Source: Phoronis australis
Taxonomy: Eukaryota > Phoronida > Phoronidae
Direction: 5' to 3'
Length of the DNA: 64,000 bases
Assembly: GCA_002633005.1 (NCBI GenBank)
Contig: NMRA01000273.1
Location: 11,044-75,043, forward strand
The number at the start of each line of letters is the position of its first letter. Within the stretch, counting starts at the first letter, position 1. Below the pieces are notes generated by a model, which saw only the letters and a list, made by a program, of their open reading frames with translations, did not search any database and was not told the DNA's origin. The translations under genes and the position numbers were made by a program. This document shows, piece by piece, positions 1 through 11,193 of the stretch.

Positions 1-690
1 AAAATATTTTATGTCTTCCCAAAAGAACTTCAAAAATTCCATCGTAAAGCCATCAGAGCCTGGACTTTTCTCATTTTTTGTATTTTTTAAAACCTCAAAT
101 AATTCATCAATATTAATTTCATTTTCTAGTTGGATTCCCTCCAACTCCGAAAGTACCGGGAACCGACAATGTCTAAGTACATTATTCAACATTTCTTCGC
201 TCTCAGACCTCAAAGAATATAATTTCTTATAAAAATTCATCGTCTGGCATAAAATTTCCTTTTGATCCGTAATAGTTTCTCCTTCTTCTGTTTCTATAGC
301 ATATATCAGTTTACTAAAAAAAATTCCTTGATTCTAAGTTGCAAAAATATTTGGTCGGGCGTTCTCCACTTTCAATCCAGTTTGCTCTTGATCGGACAAC
401 ATAGCCCTTCAAAGTATTTCTTCTTAATTCTTGTAAATTGGTCTTTTTTCTTCTAAAGTTGTTAGATCACCTTCAGTCAGGTTGTCTTTGCTTTCCAGCC
501 TGTTAATGGCTTCTTCTAAAACACGTTCATAATTGATAAACAGAACGTCTAAGAACAACTGGTCATTAATTACGAATTGAATTTCACTGTTAGAAATTGT
601 ATCCATCATTTGATAATTGTAAACTGGAACAGCATACTGACGTTTTACCCCAGTAATTTTTTCTTTAATCTTTAGTATATTCCAAGTCAT
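1..690 (-). pseudogene. LINE ORF2 linker and reverse-transcriptase start
   Basis: A linker frame (690-424) follows the endonuclease and is broken near 424. Between about 240 and 1 the minus strand reads SPGSDGFTMEFLKFFWED, the conserved first RT block of L1-type elements (PGxDGF). The frame between the two pieces contains stops. The rest of the RT lies outside the window. Confidence 0.75.
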
Positions 691-1451
691 CCAACAAAGA
701 ATTGTTAAATTTCCAAAGGCCTTTCCCTCTTAAAATTTCTTTTAATTTAACACTCAGTAGGACACCTGAATGATCGGATCTGTAACTGTTTATTATGTTA
801 ATTTTACACACACAGTGAAGTAAATTTTTTGAAAGTAAGAAAAAGTCCAGTCTCGCCTGCTTTATAGGGTTTTTGCGTATCCATGTATAACGGTTTAAAT
901 TCTGGTGGAATTCCCGAAATGGGTCTACGAGGTCCCACATTTGTATTTGTTCTTTTAATTTCTCAATGGCATTTGGATTATTGCGTTGCTTATAGTATCG
1001 CGTGTCTTTATACTGGTCTAAAACAAGATTGAAATCCCCACATGTAATAATTTTTTCATTACCCAACTCCTCAATTTCATTAAAAAGGTTCGAAAAAAGT
1101 CAGGTTTGTCCTCGTTTGGTCCATACAAGTTTACAAGCGTAATTCTCTCTCCCTCCATTGTTCTATCAAGTAATATATAATTCCCACTTTTGTCGCTTCT
1201 CCAACCGTGTATTTGATGTTCAAAATTATTACTCAGCATTATTGCAACTCCTCTTGCATTGCTCTTGAATGAACTGAAATAGCAGGAAATTCCCACTGTA
1301 ATTGGACTTGATCCTCCAAAGTCTTCACAAAATGGGTATCTTGAAGACAATAAATATCGTATGACTTATCTTTAAGGTACTTTAGAACATCAAGTCTTTT
1401 CTCGGAATCTCCAAGTCCCTGACAGTTTAAAGAAAGTATTTTAATTTCCAT
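665..1451 (-). pseudogene. LINE ORF2 endonuclease domain, frameshifted
   Basis: Three overlapping minus-strand frames join into one APE-type endonuclease. The first (1451-1239) starts MEIKILSLNCQGLGD and carries YDIYCLQDTHF, with the usual catalytic Glu present as Asp (QDTH), which is common in this group. The second (to about 1066) holds GVAIMLSNN and ITLVNLYGPN. The third (1066-665) holds GDFNLVLD, RLDFFLLS and SDHSGV, the remaining catalytic and binding motifs. Frameshifts lie near 1250-1340 and near 1040-1066. The domain would nick target DNA to prime reverse transcription. As it stands it is a pseudogene. Confidence 0.85.
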
Positions 1452-2225
1452 TCTTGTTGAAATTTAATTCGTAGACTACGACTAAATTCAAGTACTGCTC
1501 TCAGTGACATTAAACATTTAACGTATTCAATTGGATTGATTAATTTTTCTGCACATGCTTCCAGTGAATATTTGCACAGTGTTGAACATAAAAACTCGTA
1601 TAAGAGAAGAAACGCAATGGACAAACAGCTATCAAGACAAAGAAGGAAAACAAGCACTAAATGAGTGTCGATTGTAACAGCACCCACAACATATACCGCA
1701 GACAGCAGGAGCCCTGAATCTGAGAAGGCAGCCCGCATCGACAGTCATCCTATGCATGCTATAGCCCTGGGTATTTGACTAGTTACTGTAGTTATAAAGG
1801 TATACCAACATGGAACGGCAATTCAAAGGAAGAACAATAGAAGAACAATAGAAGCGCTTCGAATGAAAAAACTGCATTAGAGCACAAGCCATTGGTTACA
1901 ACCATGATTTAGTTACTACCAGATGTTCAGCATTGGCACAAAGAAAAACAGTTTAAAGCTCGTAATTACAAAAGATAACTAGCCCAGGAAAAGATTCAAA
2001 TAGGAACTAAAACTTAAAAAAGCAATTAAATAAGCAGATAGCTGAATAGAGAAACTGAAATACCAGATTAACATGAAATACATGTAAAAGTACTAGTATC
2101 ATATCACGAGACAACACTGATATCAGTCTACGCAAACGCATTTAATGCTAAACATATAAACGCCGCTTAAAATATTAACCCAATTCCGCACAACTAGCTA
2201 TATTAAGTAACCATATGCCGTCATT

Positions 2226-2621
2226 TTACTCACAGTTCAACACCCGTTCAGGCGTTGGCGTCTGGCGCCGACTCTTCCTAAGTCCTTCCACAAACTCGTT
2301 TACTTGTTCCATTCGCATCATTTCTTGATAAGAATCATTCATCTTCTTGATGAATATCTTCCCATCTCTCACGTATGCCGACTTGATGTGTCCCTGTTTC
2401 ACTAATCTGCGACACTCTGCAAAAATAGCAGCTTTCCTCTTTGTGAGGTTTTCATTGATATATATTTTTCGCACCGAGGCACGCCCTTGATCCATCTGTT
2501 TAACCGCAAGTGTCGATCTTTTCTTCAGAAATTCTGTTCGCTTACGATAACTAGTAAACTTAGCGATGATCGGTCTAGGTTTACCCCTGGCAACTTTTGT
2601 TTTATTATAGCTTTTTCTCAA
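2226..2621 (-). pseudogene. LINE ORF1 C-terminal fragment (RRM plus CTD)
   Basis: An open frame of 131 codons. It has the L1 ORF1 pattern: a basic segment with RPIIAKFTSYRKR near residues 16-28, corresponding to the end of the RNA-recognition fold, then YINENLTKRKAAIF and later AYVRDGKIFIKK, the signature of the ORF1p C-terminal domain. In intact elements this protein is an RNA-binding trimer chaperone. The frame itself is clean, but the first residues lie at the junction with the neighbouring 4-kb repeat, so the coiled-coil N-terminal half is absent and the ATG is probably fortuitous. Confidence 0.8.
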
Positions 2622-4155
2622 AAATTTACATATTAGGACAGAGGTTGATTAAAATTTTGTGCCCCTAAAATGGTGCACTTTAAGAACCAAACTGAAATCA
2701 TTTGTTTCAGTGTCGTAAAGCATTTAGAACACAAACGAAACATTTATTATCCTTTGTAGTTTACAAACGTTTTAGTTACCAACTTTTGTTATCATTTTAA
2801 AAAACCATCTGATCTCAAACACCTAGCTTCAACTGTTGCTCATGAACGAATTGGAGTGAAATCAGAATCACAATTTTGACACACGTAGTAAGCCTCCCTA
2901 GATCTATCTGGTTCGCGTGGCTAATTCCTGCAAGACATACACTGGATTTAAAGCTCCCATCATTTGGAGGTTTAAAATGAATCAGACAAGACTAATCGCC
3001 GTCCTCTGAACAGTCTGTAGCCTACCCTTTTCTCAAGTTAGGCCCAACAGTTTTTTCCTTCAAAGCCCCTAGTTATTTCTTTTTTTAATTTATCCAGATA
3101 CTGTCTTCTGAGTGTTTTTACAGTAGCAAAATCAATCGCTTCCGTTATTGTGTTTGTGGTTGCGTTCCTTATGAATATCCGGTTTTGGATGTGTTTCATT
3201 TAGGCTGAGTAAAGGAGAGCTTCGTGGTAGGCACTGGTGGCATGTTGCGTGTTCTCACCGTAATGGATGTGTAGGCCTACCTCTACCGTAAGTGACTGAA
3301 ACCTGACAAGCAAAAACCCGTATTTTTCGCTCGGTAACATTGCCAGTTGCTGTCATTTCGATGTCAACATGTACTAGTCTGCCATGTGAAAAACACGACA
3401 GGCAAACGATTGGAACGGAATACTAGCTTGTTGAGACCGTCTTTACTCATTCCTCAAGGAGGATTGTTACACAACCGAGAGATCCGAATTGAACTCTTTT
3501 GTCCAGATCTGTAATGCTACTTGTTGCTTTCCTAGTACAAGTGAACTGTCTCCACCGATTATAATCGAGCTGGAAGACGTCACTGTTGAAGAAACGTGGT
3601 CCCCTCGGTTGGAATAATTCTTGTGTGTTGCTATGAGTCTGAATCTTCGCATGTGCGGGGAACACTGTCAACACTTTATCTACTGACATGGCATGAAACC
3701 GGCTCTTGGATGTGTTGCCACGTATCTAAACTCTCGAGTGTACAACGAACTCTGTCGGCACTTTCTATATAATTCACAGGAGTGTCTCGGTAAAACTGGT
3801 TCTATCTGGTTTTGAATGTCCAAAATTGATCTGGGTAGCACTGTGTTATACACGCAGGACTCACTGCATGCGCATAATCCCGTTTTTACATCATTTTTGG
3901 CCATAGTGAGATTGAGAAACGGAAATCGCAGCACAAATAAAAAAAGTTCATGTTCATTCAACGTTTCATTGATTAACTATACTGATCATCTTTTTGGGTT
4001 GGCACACAGTACCGGTAGTGTTGGAGGGGTGGTTCATCCGTAAAACACAACAGCGTCCCATACATAGGTCAGTTTCCTGCAATTGCTCAGAAGAGTATCC
4101 ATAAATTTGTTAAGCTTTATTGTATTTATTTTAAAATTCGTTTGATTTTCACTAG

Positions 4156-4470
4156 CCTTAAGTTCAAAATTCTGTTTTCGCCTAAAGACCGTTTACCTTT
4201 GTTCACACGCTGACATGTCGTATATGAATTATGTTGTGCAGGCTGTGGTGCCTGTTATGATGGAGAAACGTGTGGACAATTGAATACACGTATAACTGAG
4301 CACGTGTCAGAGGTTCTGCATGATAATCCAAAGTACTCAGTGTCCAATTTTATTATCTTGGACAGTACGAGGACAGACTATAGGAGGCCTTGTATATTCA
4401 GTTGATAAAACCATTCCTGAATGTGCAAGTGCACCACCTTGGCCTCACAATGTTTTGAGGTGTGTTCTGG
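4156..4470 (+). pseudogene. Penelope-like GIY-YIG endonuclease relic (copy A)
   Basis: The plus strand encodes FKILF, then a KDR motif, then HxxCCAGCGACYDGETC and NTRITEHVSEVLHDN. This is the CxxC...Y(I)GET...R..EH pattern of the GIY-YIG endonuclease found at the C-terminus of Penelope-like reverse transcriptases. After a frameshift the strand reads EALYIQLIKPFLNVQVHHLG, the usual end of that domain, followed by a stop. The GIY-YIG catalytic tyrosine and arginine positions are partly kept, but the Ile of YIG is Asp and the frames are broken. Confidence 0.65.
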
Positions 4471-5011
4471 AGCAGAGCCTTCTTTAACCTTGTGTTATTG
4501 ACCTACTATGTCTCACACCTGCATGACCTTTTACTAATTACCTTGACCTTTACGTCATGCTGGTTCTTGTACCTTTGAGAATGAGGAGTGCACCTAAAAA
4601 CATGTCATGAAAATGAAGTTGTGTACACTATGGCTATTCATTAAATGCATCTGAGTAGTCGAATATTTGCAAAAATACTCGGTCGAAGTACATGTAGACC
4701 AATAAGCTGTCAAAAGACCAAACTTTTGACTTCATGTCTGTACTAAACTAGACCAATATTATCAAATCAACTTGGTTTTACATTCACACATTAGAAATGG
4801 CCAAAATCAACCCATTGGAAATTCGTAAAAATTCTCAACTTTCGAAAAGCCAATACTTAAATAGTAAAATATCTATTCTAAATATCAAAAATGTTTCTGG
4901 GTCTTAGGTCAGAAACACAGAAAAAAATCACAGTAGTTCCTAACTTTTAAAATGGAATTTGCAGTTATTTTTGTAATGTTCTAGTCTATCTTTATGATAG
5001 CAAGTAACAGT

Positions 5012-5094
5012 ATATGTTAATAAAAACAACAATGGATTTAAATCGGTTTGACATGCTAAGCCGATTTAAATCCATTGTTGTTTTATCCACATAT
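5012..5094. repeat. Long perfect-type hairpin in copy A
   Basis: Two arms of about 32-36 bp (core AACAACAATGGATTTAAATC and its complement) flank a loop of about 15 bp. The same hairpin occurs at 8237-8318 and 40529-40612, and half of it occurs alone at about 37503-37545. The loss of one arm at 37.5 kb suggests an element terminus or foldback unit. Confidence 0.7.
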
Positions 5095-5100
5095 TTTATC

Positions 5101-5360
5101 TTTGTGCGAACTCAAGATAAGTGGCTATTATTCTGTGTTCCAGCACACAATGGCGTATGTGAGTAACTGCCTTGTGCTACATAATGACCCCATCATTAAG
5201 GCTAAAGTTCGAGTTTAAACTCGAAATTTCGCCTTTTACTCGAGTTTGTTCTTCGACTATAGGGGTCACCAAGTGCAAACTTGAACCAGAAAACGCATAT
5301 GCATAAACCACAATATACTCGTCCACAGACTAAAAGTCGTTTATCTGGAGTTTGCACAAA
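5101..5360. mobile_element. 260-bp inverted-repeat element (MITE-like), copy A
   Basis: The ends are imperfect inverted repeats of about 45 bp: TTTGTGCGAACTCAAGATAA on the left and the complement of a sequence ending GGAGTTTGCACAAA on the right. The centre holds a second palindromic stretch of CGAGTTTAAACTCGAAATTT type. No coding capacity is seen. Copies lie at 8326-8585, 40619-40877 and, more diverged and outside the 4-kb repeat, at 26501-26768, which shows it is an independent element. Confidence 0.65.
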
Positions 5361-6507
5361 AGAAGAACAGAAATGCCGAATATAATGAAGTTAACGGTTG
5401 GACCCTGCTCCATGGAAAAGGTTTTTGTGGGTCATAAATACCGCCAGACCAGTAATATCTGTTTACGCTAGAGCCTATCCATGGCGTTTTCTCATGATCT
5501 GATAACTAAAAGATCCCATTGATAGGGATTTAAACCTTTTACATACGTATCTTAATGATGCATTTGCATACTCCTAACTATGCTCATGAATAACAAGAAC
5601 TAAACGACAATGCTATTTGAACATCATCTTCGCTAAACAAAGTGCAGTTCTATTCACTGACAACTTGTAAATGTGAAAACAAAAATTTTGCAAATAGGTG
5701 TCCTTAGGTTATGGACAACAGATTCGCAACTCCTGCATTTTCTTGCAAAATATCCTAGAAGAGGCGCCACCCTCTAAACATAGCAAACTCATCTTCCGAT
5801 TAAGTGTATTGTGACGGGAAATTCTTCCATATATTTTACTGTCTAGTACAACGAAAAAAGAAATAATATCGTCATTGAAACGCTGTTCATGGTCTTCCCA
5901 CAGTAGAGTCAAGAAATTTTGACCGGCACCGGCGTGCATTTGCGCGCTCGAATGCACGCTGGTGCCCCTCAAAATTAAAAAGTGAATCCTCCCGTGGAGT
6001 ATGTAAACTGCTGTTAAAATGCAAGATTGGTTTTTAGTAAGTGTGGTGGTTATTTCTGGAGTATTGATATGAGCTGTATTTAGAAGTTAATATTTTACGA
6101 GCGTTCAATTTATTTAAACGCGGATGAGAATTGGGCAAAATCGCCGATCCAAATCCCGACGAAATGACCAATGACTAGCAGACGACGTACTTGCCGGAAG
6201 TAAAAGTGTGCCATATCTGCCCGCCTTCCATTCAGTAACGCTAGGACCTCGCTAAAAATCAAGACTTCACGAGATTACGTGAGATATTGCCGGGCATTTC
6301 AAATGAGAACACGTGACTTTGACTAGGTTTTATCTAGGTCCTAGCGTAGGTCCTAGCGTAGGTCTTAGCGTCTACTGAACGCACGGCCGGTGTCGCTAGT
6401 CAGTGAATAATGACGTCACGGCTTGTGCGTATGATCACAGATTTCCGAGTCATCCATTTAATATTAACAGAGTTGGCCGTCCATGTACTATAGTCGATCT
6501 ATGGCAG

Positions 6508-6729
6508 GTGGACGTGACTCTGGGTCTGGAGGAAACGGATTCTTTAGGAGGAATGCCAGGAAAATTGCTATTGGTGCTGGTGTTTTGGTAGGAGCTCCAA
6601 TAGCTGTGGTAGGAGCCCCTCTGGTGCTAGGTGCTGCAGGATTTGCATCTGGAGGGATTGCTGCGGGATCATTGGCAGCTTCGATGATGTCGTCAGCTGC
6701 TATCGCCAACGGAGGAGGCATCGCCGCTG
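6508..6729 (+). CDS. ISG12-like: ISG12 (IFI6/IFI27) family exon joined to repeat
   Basis: The exon encodes the first half of an interferon-inducible 6-16/27 family protein. The diagnostic stretch GAAGFASGGIAAGSLAASMM and then SSAAIANGGGIAAG fills residues about 45-80 of the frame, preceded by a small Gly/Ala/Val hydrophobic segment. The family are small membrane proteins of mitochondria, ER or nuclear membrane linked to innate immunity and apoptosis. The exon ends at a clean phase-1 donor (GCCGCTG/GTAAGG), exactly as in the paralogue at 32573. Upstream it joins the 4-kb repeat at TGGCAG, which supplies in-frame ATGs at 6483 and 6501. No second-half exon is found before the n at 7412, so the gene is either truncated or interrupted by an assembly gap. 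The C-terminal 17 codons read past the donor are intron. Confidence 0.75.
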
Positions 6730-7411
6730 GTAAGGGAGGAGCGTCTTATTGGTTCAATGGTTTCGAGAATTTCTAGAACTGTTTGTGGGATAGCTTATTG
6801 TTATCTATAGTCTATGAGCGTTTTTAATCATTTGTGGAAAGAGATTTTAGATTAGGTTTACAATTCGTGTAGAGCGACCACAAACCGTCTTTAATTCGCC
6901 CTGAAAGCACGGTGTTGTTCAAAATATAAAAACTCGCCCAGATTATTTCATGAAGAAAGCGAAACAAACCGCAGTAAATGATTGACTACTGAACTACCGA
7001 TTTTTATCTAGAATAGTTACACAACTGCGGTGTGCAAGTTCATGGAATTTGTATCTTCTGAGCGATGACTGCACTTAACGAAATGTTCTTAAAGCGGTTA
7101 CAAAACAAGACCGGGGTTACGTCCAAGAAACATAATTTAGATCACTTACCGCTATATAATAGGTCTCAACTTGCCAATTTTTTAGATGAAAATGATTTCT
7201 GGATTTGCGAATAACTATCAATTCGTTTTTTCCCGAGACCATGCTCGGGGTATAGAATAACAAGCCGTGGCAAGTCTTGCAGAGCTTGTACTGGTCTCGA
7301 GCGAATAACAAATTGTCATTTTTTTCAAAGGCTAGCTGAAATCGCCTCCAATTTAACTAGGAACAGTGGGAGACCAAATTGATAACGATGACTGATCTAA
7401 ATCAAGATATG
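6730..7411 (+). other. Intron of the ISG12-like copy, ending at an assembly gap
   Basis: About 600 bp closely match the intron of the 32.6-kb ISG12 gene (32807-33480), so the duplication covered exon plus intron. The match stops shortly before the single n at 7412, beyond which the sequence starts in the middle of the 4-kb repeat. No exon is seen here. Confidence 0.7.
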
Positions 7412-7412
7412 N
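7412..7412. other. Single-base assembly gap
   Basis: One n separates ISG12 intron sequence from the interior of repeat copy B. The right side begins within the GIY-YIG relic, at the position equal to 4203 of copy A. This looks like a collapsed or wrongly closed gap rather than a natural boundary. Confidence 0.8.
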
Positions 7413-10277
7413 ACACGCTCACATGTCGTACATGAATTATGTTGTGCAGGCTGTGGTGCCTGTTATGATGGAGAAACGTGTGGACAATATTGAATACACG
7501 TATAACTGAGCACGTGTCAGAGGTTCTGTATGATAACCCAAAATGCATGTCAGAGTAATCGGTGTCCAATTTTAGTATCTTGGACAGTACGAGGACACTC
7601 TATAGGAGGCCTTGTACATTCAGTTGATGAAACCATTCCTGAATGTGCAAGTGCACCACCTTGGCCTCACAATGTTTTGACGTATGTTCTAGAGCAGAGC
7701 CTTCTTTACCGTTGTGTTATTGACCTACTATGTCTCACACCTGCATGACCTTTTACTAATTACCTTGACCTTTACGTCATGCTGGTTCTTGTACCTTTGA
7801 ATATGAGGAGTGCACCTCAAAACATGTCATGAAAATGAAGTTGTGTACACTATGGCTATTCATTAAATGCATCTGAGTAGTCGAATATTTGCAAAAATAC
7901 TCGGTCGAAGTACATGTAGACCAATAAGCTGTCAAAAGACCAAACTTTGGACTTCATGTCTGTACTAAACTAGACCAATATTATCAAATCAACTTGGTTT
8001 TACATTCACACATTAGAAATGGCCAAAATCAACCCATTGGAAATTCGTAAAAATTCTCAACTTTCGAAAAGCCAATACTTAAATAGTAAAGTATCTATTC
8101 TAAATATCAAAAATGTTTCTGGGTCTTAGGTCAGACACATTCATAGAAAAAATCACAGTTAGTTCCTAACTTTTAAAATGGAATTCGCAGTTATTTTTGT
8201 AATGTTCTAGTCTATCTTTATGATAGCAAGTAACAGATATGTTAATAAAAACAACAATGGATTTAAATCGGTTTGACATGCTAAGCCGATTTAAATCCAT
8301 TGTTGTTTTATCCACATACTTTATCTTTGTGCGAACTCAAGATAAGTGGCTATTATTCTGTGTTCCAGTACACAATGGCGTATCTGAGTAACTGCCTTGT
8401 GCTACATAATGACCCCATCATTAAGGCTAAAGTTCGAGTTTAAACTCGAAATTTCGCCTTTTACTCGAGTTTGTTCTTCGACTATAGGGGTCACCAACTG
8501 CAAACTTGAACCAGAAAACGCATATGCATAAACCACAATATGCTCGTCCACAGACTAAAAGTCGTTTATCTGGAGTTTGCACAAAAGAAGAACAGAAATG
8601 CCGAATATGATGAAGTTAACGGTTGGACCCTGCTCCATGGAAAAAGGTTTTTGTGGGTCATAAATACCGCCAGACCAGTAATATCTGTTTACGCTAGAGC
8701 CTATCCATGGCGTTTTCTCATGATCTGATAACTGAAAGATCCCATTGATAGGGATTTAAACCTTTTACATACGTATCATAATGATGCATTTGCATACTCC
8801 TAACTATGCTCATGAATAACAGGAACTAAACGACAATGCTATTTGAACATCATCTTCGCTAAACAAAGTGCAGTTCTATTCACTGACAACTTATAAATGT
8901 GAAAACAAAAATTTTGCAAATAGGTGTCCTTAGGTTATGGACAACAGATTCGCAACTCCTGCATTTTCTTGCAAAATATCCTAGAAGAGGCGCCACCCTC
9001 TAAATATAGCAAACTCATCTTCCGATTAAGTGTATTGTGACGGGAAATTCTTCCATATATTTTACTGTCTAGTACAACGAAAAAAGAAATAATATCGTCA
9101 TTGAAACGCTGTTCATGGTCTTCCCACAGTAGAGTCAAGAAATTTTGACCGGCACCGGCGTGCATTTGCGCGCTCGAATGCACGCTGGTGCCCCTCAAAA
9201 TTAAAAAGTGAAACCTCCCGTGGAGTATGTAAACTGCTGTTAAAATGCAAGATTGGTTTTTAGTAAGTGTGGTGGTTATTTCTGGAGTATTGATATGAGC
9301 TGTATTTAGAAGTTAATATTTTACGAGCGTTCAATTACTTTAAACGCGGATGAGAATTGGGCAAAATCGCCGATCCAAATCCCGACGAAATGACCATGAC
9401 TAGCAGACGACGTACTTGCCGGAAGTAAAAGTGTGCCATATCTGCCCGCCTCCCGTTCAGTAACGCTAGGACCTCGCTAAAAAGCAAGACCTCGCGAGAT
9501 TACGTGAGATATTGCCGGGCATTTCAAATGAGAACACGTGACTTTGACTAGGTTTTAGCTAGGTCCTAGCGTAGGTCCTAGCGTAGGTCCTAGCGTCTAC
9601 TGAACGCACGCCCGGTGTCGCTAGTCAGTGAATAATGACGTCACGGCTTATGCGTATGATCACAGATTTCCGAGTCATCCATTTAATATTAACAGAGTTG
9701 GCCGTCCGTGTACTATAGTCGATCTATGGCAGGGGCGGATCCAGGATTTTGAGTTAGGGGGGGCATGACAGAGTATTAGAATTTTATGGGGGAATGGCCC
9801 CCTTGGCCCCCCTCTAAATCCGCCACTGTATGGTGGCTCACATAGCCTGCAACTCGCAGTGTTATTCACCAACACCACGTCATGATACCTTACTGGACAT
9901 GGTTGAGTAATTTACGGTGGATCATTTTCGACACAGAACATTGATTACATTGTTTACAAAAGAGCTCAGTTGCAATCACTGCCAATCGTAATTCCTGAAG
10001 CTAACTAAAGACTGATCATTCTCAGTTAGGGACATATGGGGGCACGGATCCGGGCTGCGGCAACCAACGACGGTTTTAAATTTAAGAAGACTGAATGAGA
10101 CTTTCGTGAAGACTGACAGGGACAAAATAGTCTACTAACTACTTTTTGTTTCGTCCCGGCCGTGCGACGAGTAGTTCCGGTGGGTGAGGTTGATGCGCTC
10201 TGAAGTGGCCCTAAACATTTCAGTTGCGCTGTGAAATCATACGATCTCGACATGGATTGGATGAATTTATCGTGGTT
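7413..10277 (+). mobile_element. 4-kb repeat, copy B (left part missing)
   Basis: From the GIY-YIG relic onward this copy follows copies A and C almost base for base. It includes the hairpin (8237-8318) and the 260-bp inverted-repeat element (8326-8585). At 9730-9828 it carries a small G/C-tract inverted-repeat element flanked by TATGG on both sides. It then continues as in copy C to about 10277. The relic at 7413-7690 carries the same CYDGETC motif and LIKPFLN-like end as the other copies, with extra frameshifts. Confidence 0.75.
9730..9828. mobile_element. Small CAGGGGCGGATCC element in copy B
   Basis: The ends are CAGGGGCGGATCCAGGATTT and the complement of a related end (AAATCCGCCACTG), with G-runs and C-runs inside and TATGG on both sides as a likely target duplication. 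There is no coding. The same insertion at the same site is present in copy C (41853-42005) but not in copy A. Confidence 0.65.
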
Positions 10278-10323
10278 GCGTCAGACTTCCAGCGTCCCGT
10301 GCGTTGGATGGCCGCTTGGAGAA
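10278..10323 (-). pseudogene. Tyrosine recombinase fragment
   Basis: On the minus strand this short piece reads AAIQRTGRWKSDA, matching the GRWxSxA segment that precedes the catalytic tyrosine in DIRS/Crypton-type tyrosine recombinases. It is nearly the same as 45937-45975 in the larger recombinase relic. It abuts the right end of the 4-kb repeat copy B. In copy C the flank at this point is different. Confidence 0.6.
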
Positions 10324-10980
10324 AAATGTTGAATTGATGATGGTATTAAAAATCTGGTTGCAAAATGCCCATGTGGTTCCAGTATCCTAAAACACTTACT
10401 TCATAAATTCTTATTTTCGACACCCTTTCTTTATATTCTTTTCGCCATTTCTTGCCAAAAGCATTTTTTAAATAGTATTTGACCCTTCTCTGTGAGAGTA
10501 CAATTACCGGCTTTCATCGTTTTTTCCGTACCCACATTTCCGGCTCATCAGTTCAGGAACTTGTCCTGAACGCCGCCATTTTTTCCTTGTAACTGGATGT
10601 GCTATCGCTTGCTCGAAAGTATTCATTATTTTGTTTTATTAGTAATATCTCGTGATTAGTTTGCATATGTAGTGTATTTATAGTTTGTAGTTAGTGGTCG
10701 TTGAATTTTTTGGAATGTTACGCGTACTTATTATGTTAAACAGTACACACCATGGATTTTTGCAACATTTCGAATTACTCATGGCGACAGACTAAATGTA
10801 TGACGTAAAATTTAGCCAAATCCATGATTATTTTGTGTCATTAGCTCGAAATTTTGATTTCTCTTTCAATTTTGCCAATTTTCACATTTCCCGCCATGTG
10901 ACCTCATGAGTTGAACACAAGAGATCAGCGACTAGCATTGAACAACGGCGGAGAGTAGGGAATTTGAAAGCGACAACGAT
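10324..10980. other. No gene recognised
   Basis: AT-rich single-copy-looking sequence. No coding signal, RNA gene or element ends are recognised. Confidence 0.4.
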
Positions 10981-10992
10981 TATGAGCAAGAA

Positions 10993-11193
10993 ATGAACAA
11001 ATATTATGAAGAAACGTACGAGAATGGTGGCCAGGATGACGAAATAGGGTTGCACGAAAGCGAGAACGAGTTTGATATGTTTTCAGCTGCGTACTTTTCT
11101 ACTTTGAGGCCTTACGAACTGGATCCTCCCGCGAGAGAAGCGGCCTCGGGCTCGGCCAGTCAACCCAGTCATCCAACAGACGATCCTGAATAA
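10993..11193 (+). CDS. Unrecognised acidic short ORF
   Basis: A 66-codon frame that is open somewhat upstream of the ATG. The product is strongly acidic (YYEETYENGGQDDEIG, then ESENEF) and has an LRPYELDPPARE segment followed by a Ser/Pro-rich tail. It resembles the N-terminal 'PYxFEP' type segments seen in some invertebrate multi-exon proteins, but that likeness is weak. The frame ends 35 bases before the end of a THAP relic on the opposite strand. It could be a first exon, a decayed gene or chance. Confidence 0.3.
   Translation: MNKYYEETYENGGQDDEIGLHESENEFDMFSAAYFSTLRPYELDPPAREAASGSASQPSHPTDDPE

Larger units (their letters stand above)
1..2589 (-). mobile_element. L1/Tx1-like non-LTR retrotransposon, 5'-truncated and decayed
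   Basis: Read on the minus strand, this stretch contains in order an L1-type ORF1 C-terminal part (about 2621-2226), a gap of about 770 bp, an apurinic-type endonuclease (1451-665), the endonuclease-to-RT linker (690-424) and the first reverse-transcriptase block (about 240-1). The element is broken by several frameshifts, so it cannot encode a working ORF2. The left end runs off the window in the RT domain. The right end is cut at about 2589-2612, where sequence shared with the 38.1-kb repeat begins, so the 5' UTR and the ORF1 N-terminus are missing. The order ORF1, EN, RT and the motifs listed for each part are typical of the L1/Tx1 group. The assignment to Tx1-like rather than another L1 lineage is inference. 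Confidence 0.85.
2590..6506 (+). mobile_element. 4-kb repeat, copy A (Penelope-like relic)
   Basis: The sequence is nearly the same as 38089-41852 (copy C), and its right part from about 4203 matches copy B at 7413-9729. The only recognisable coding relic is a GIY-YIG segment at 4156-4470. The copy also contains a long hairpin (5012-5094), a nested 260-bp inverted-repeat element (5101-5360) and short GTAGGTCCTAGC repeats near 6335-6375. It ends abruptly at 6506, where the ISG12 exon starts. No intact reverse transcriptase is visible, so the 5' part of the repeat is of unknown origin. Confidence 0.75.

Noticed and set aside
1427-1738. 103-codon minus-strand frame rich in Leu and Val
   Set aside because: It falls in the LINE inter-ORF region, overlaps the ORF2 start in another frame and has no family likeness.
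5709-5972. 87-codon minus-strand frame conserved in three repeat copies (also 8935-9198 and 41226-41489)
   Set aside because: The copies are so alike that an open frame is expected to persist. The product has no recognisable features.
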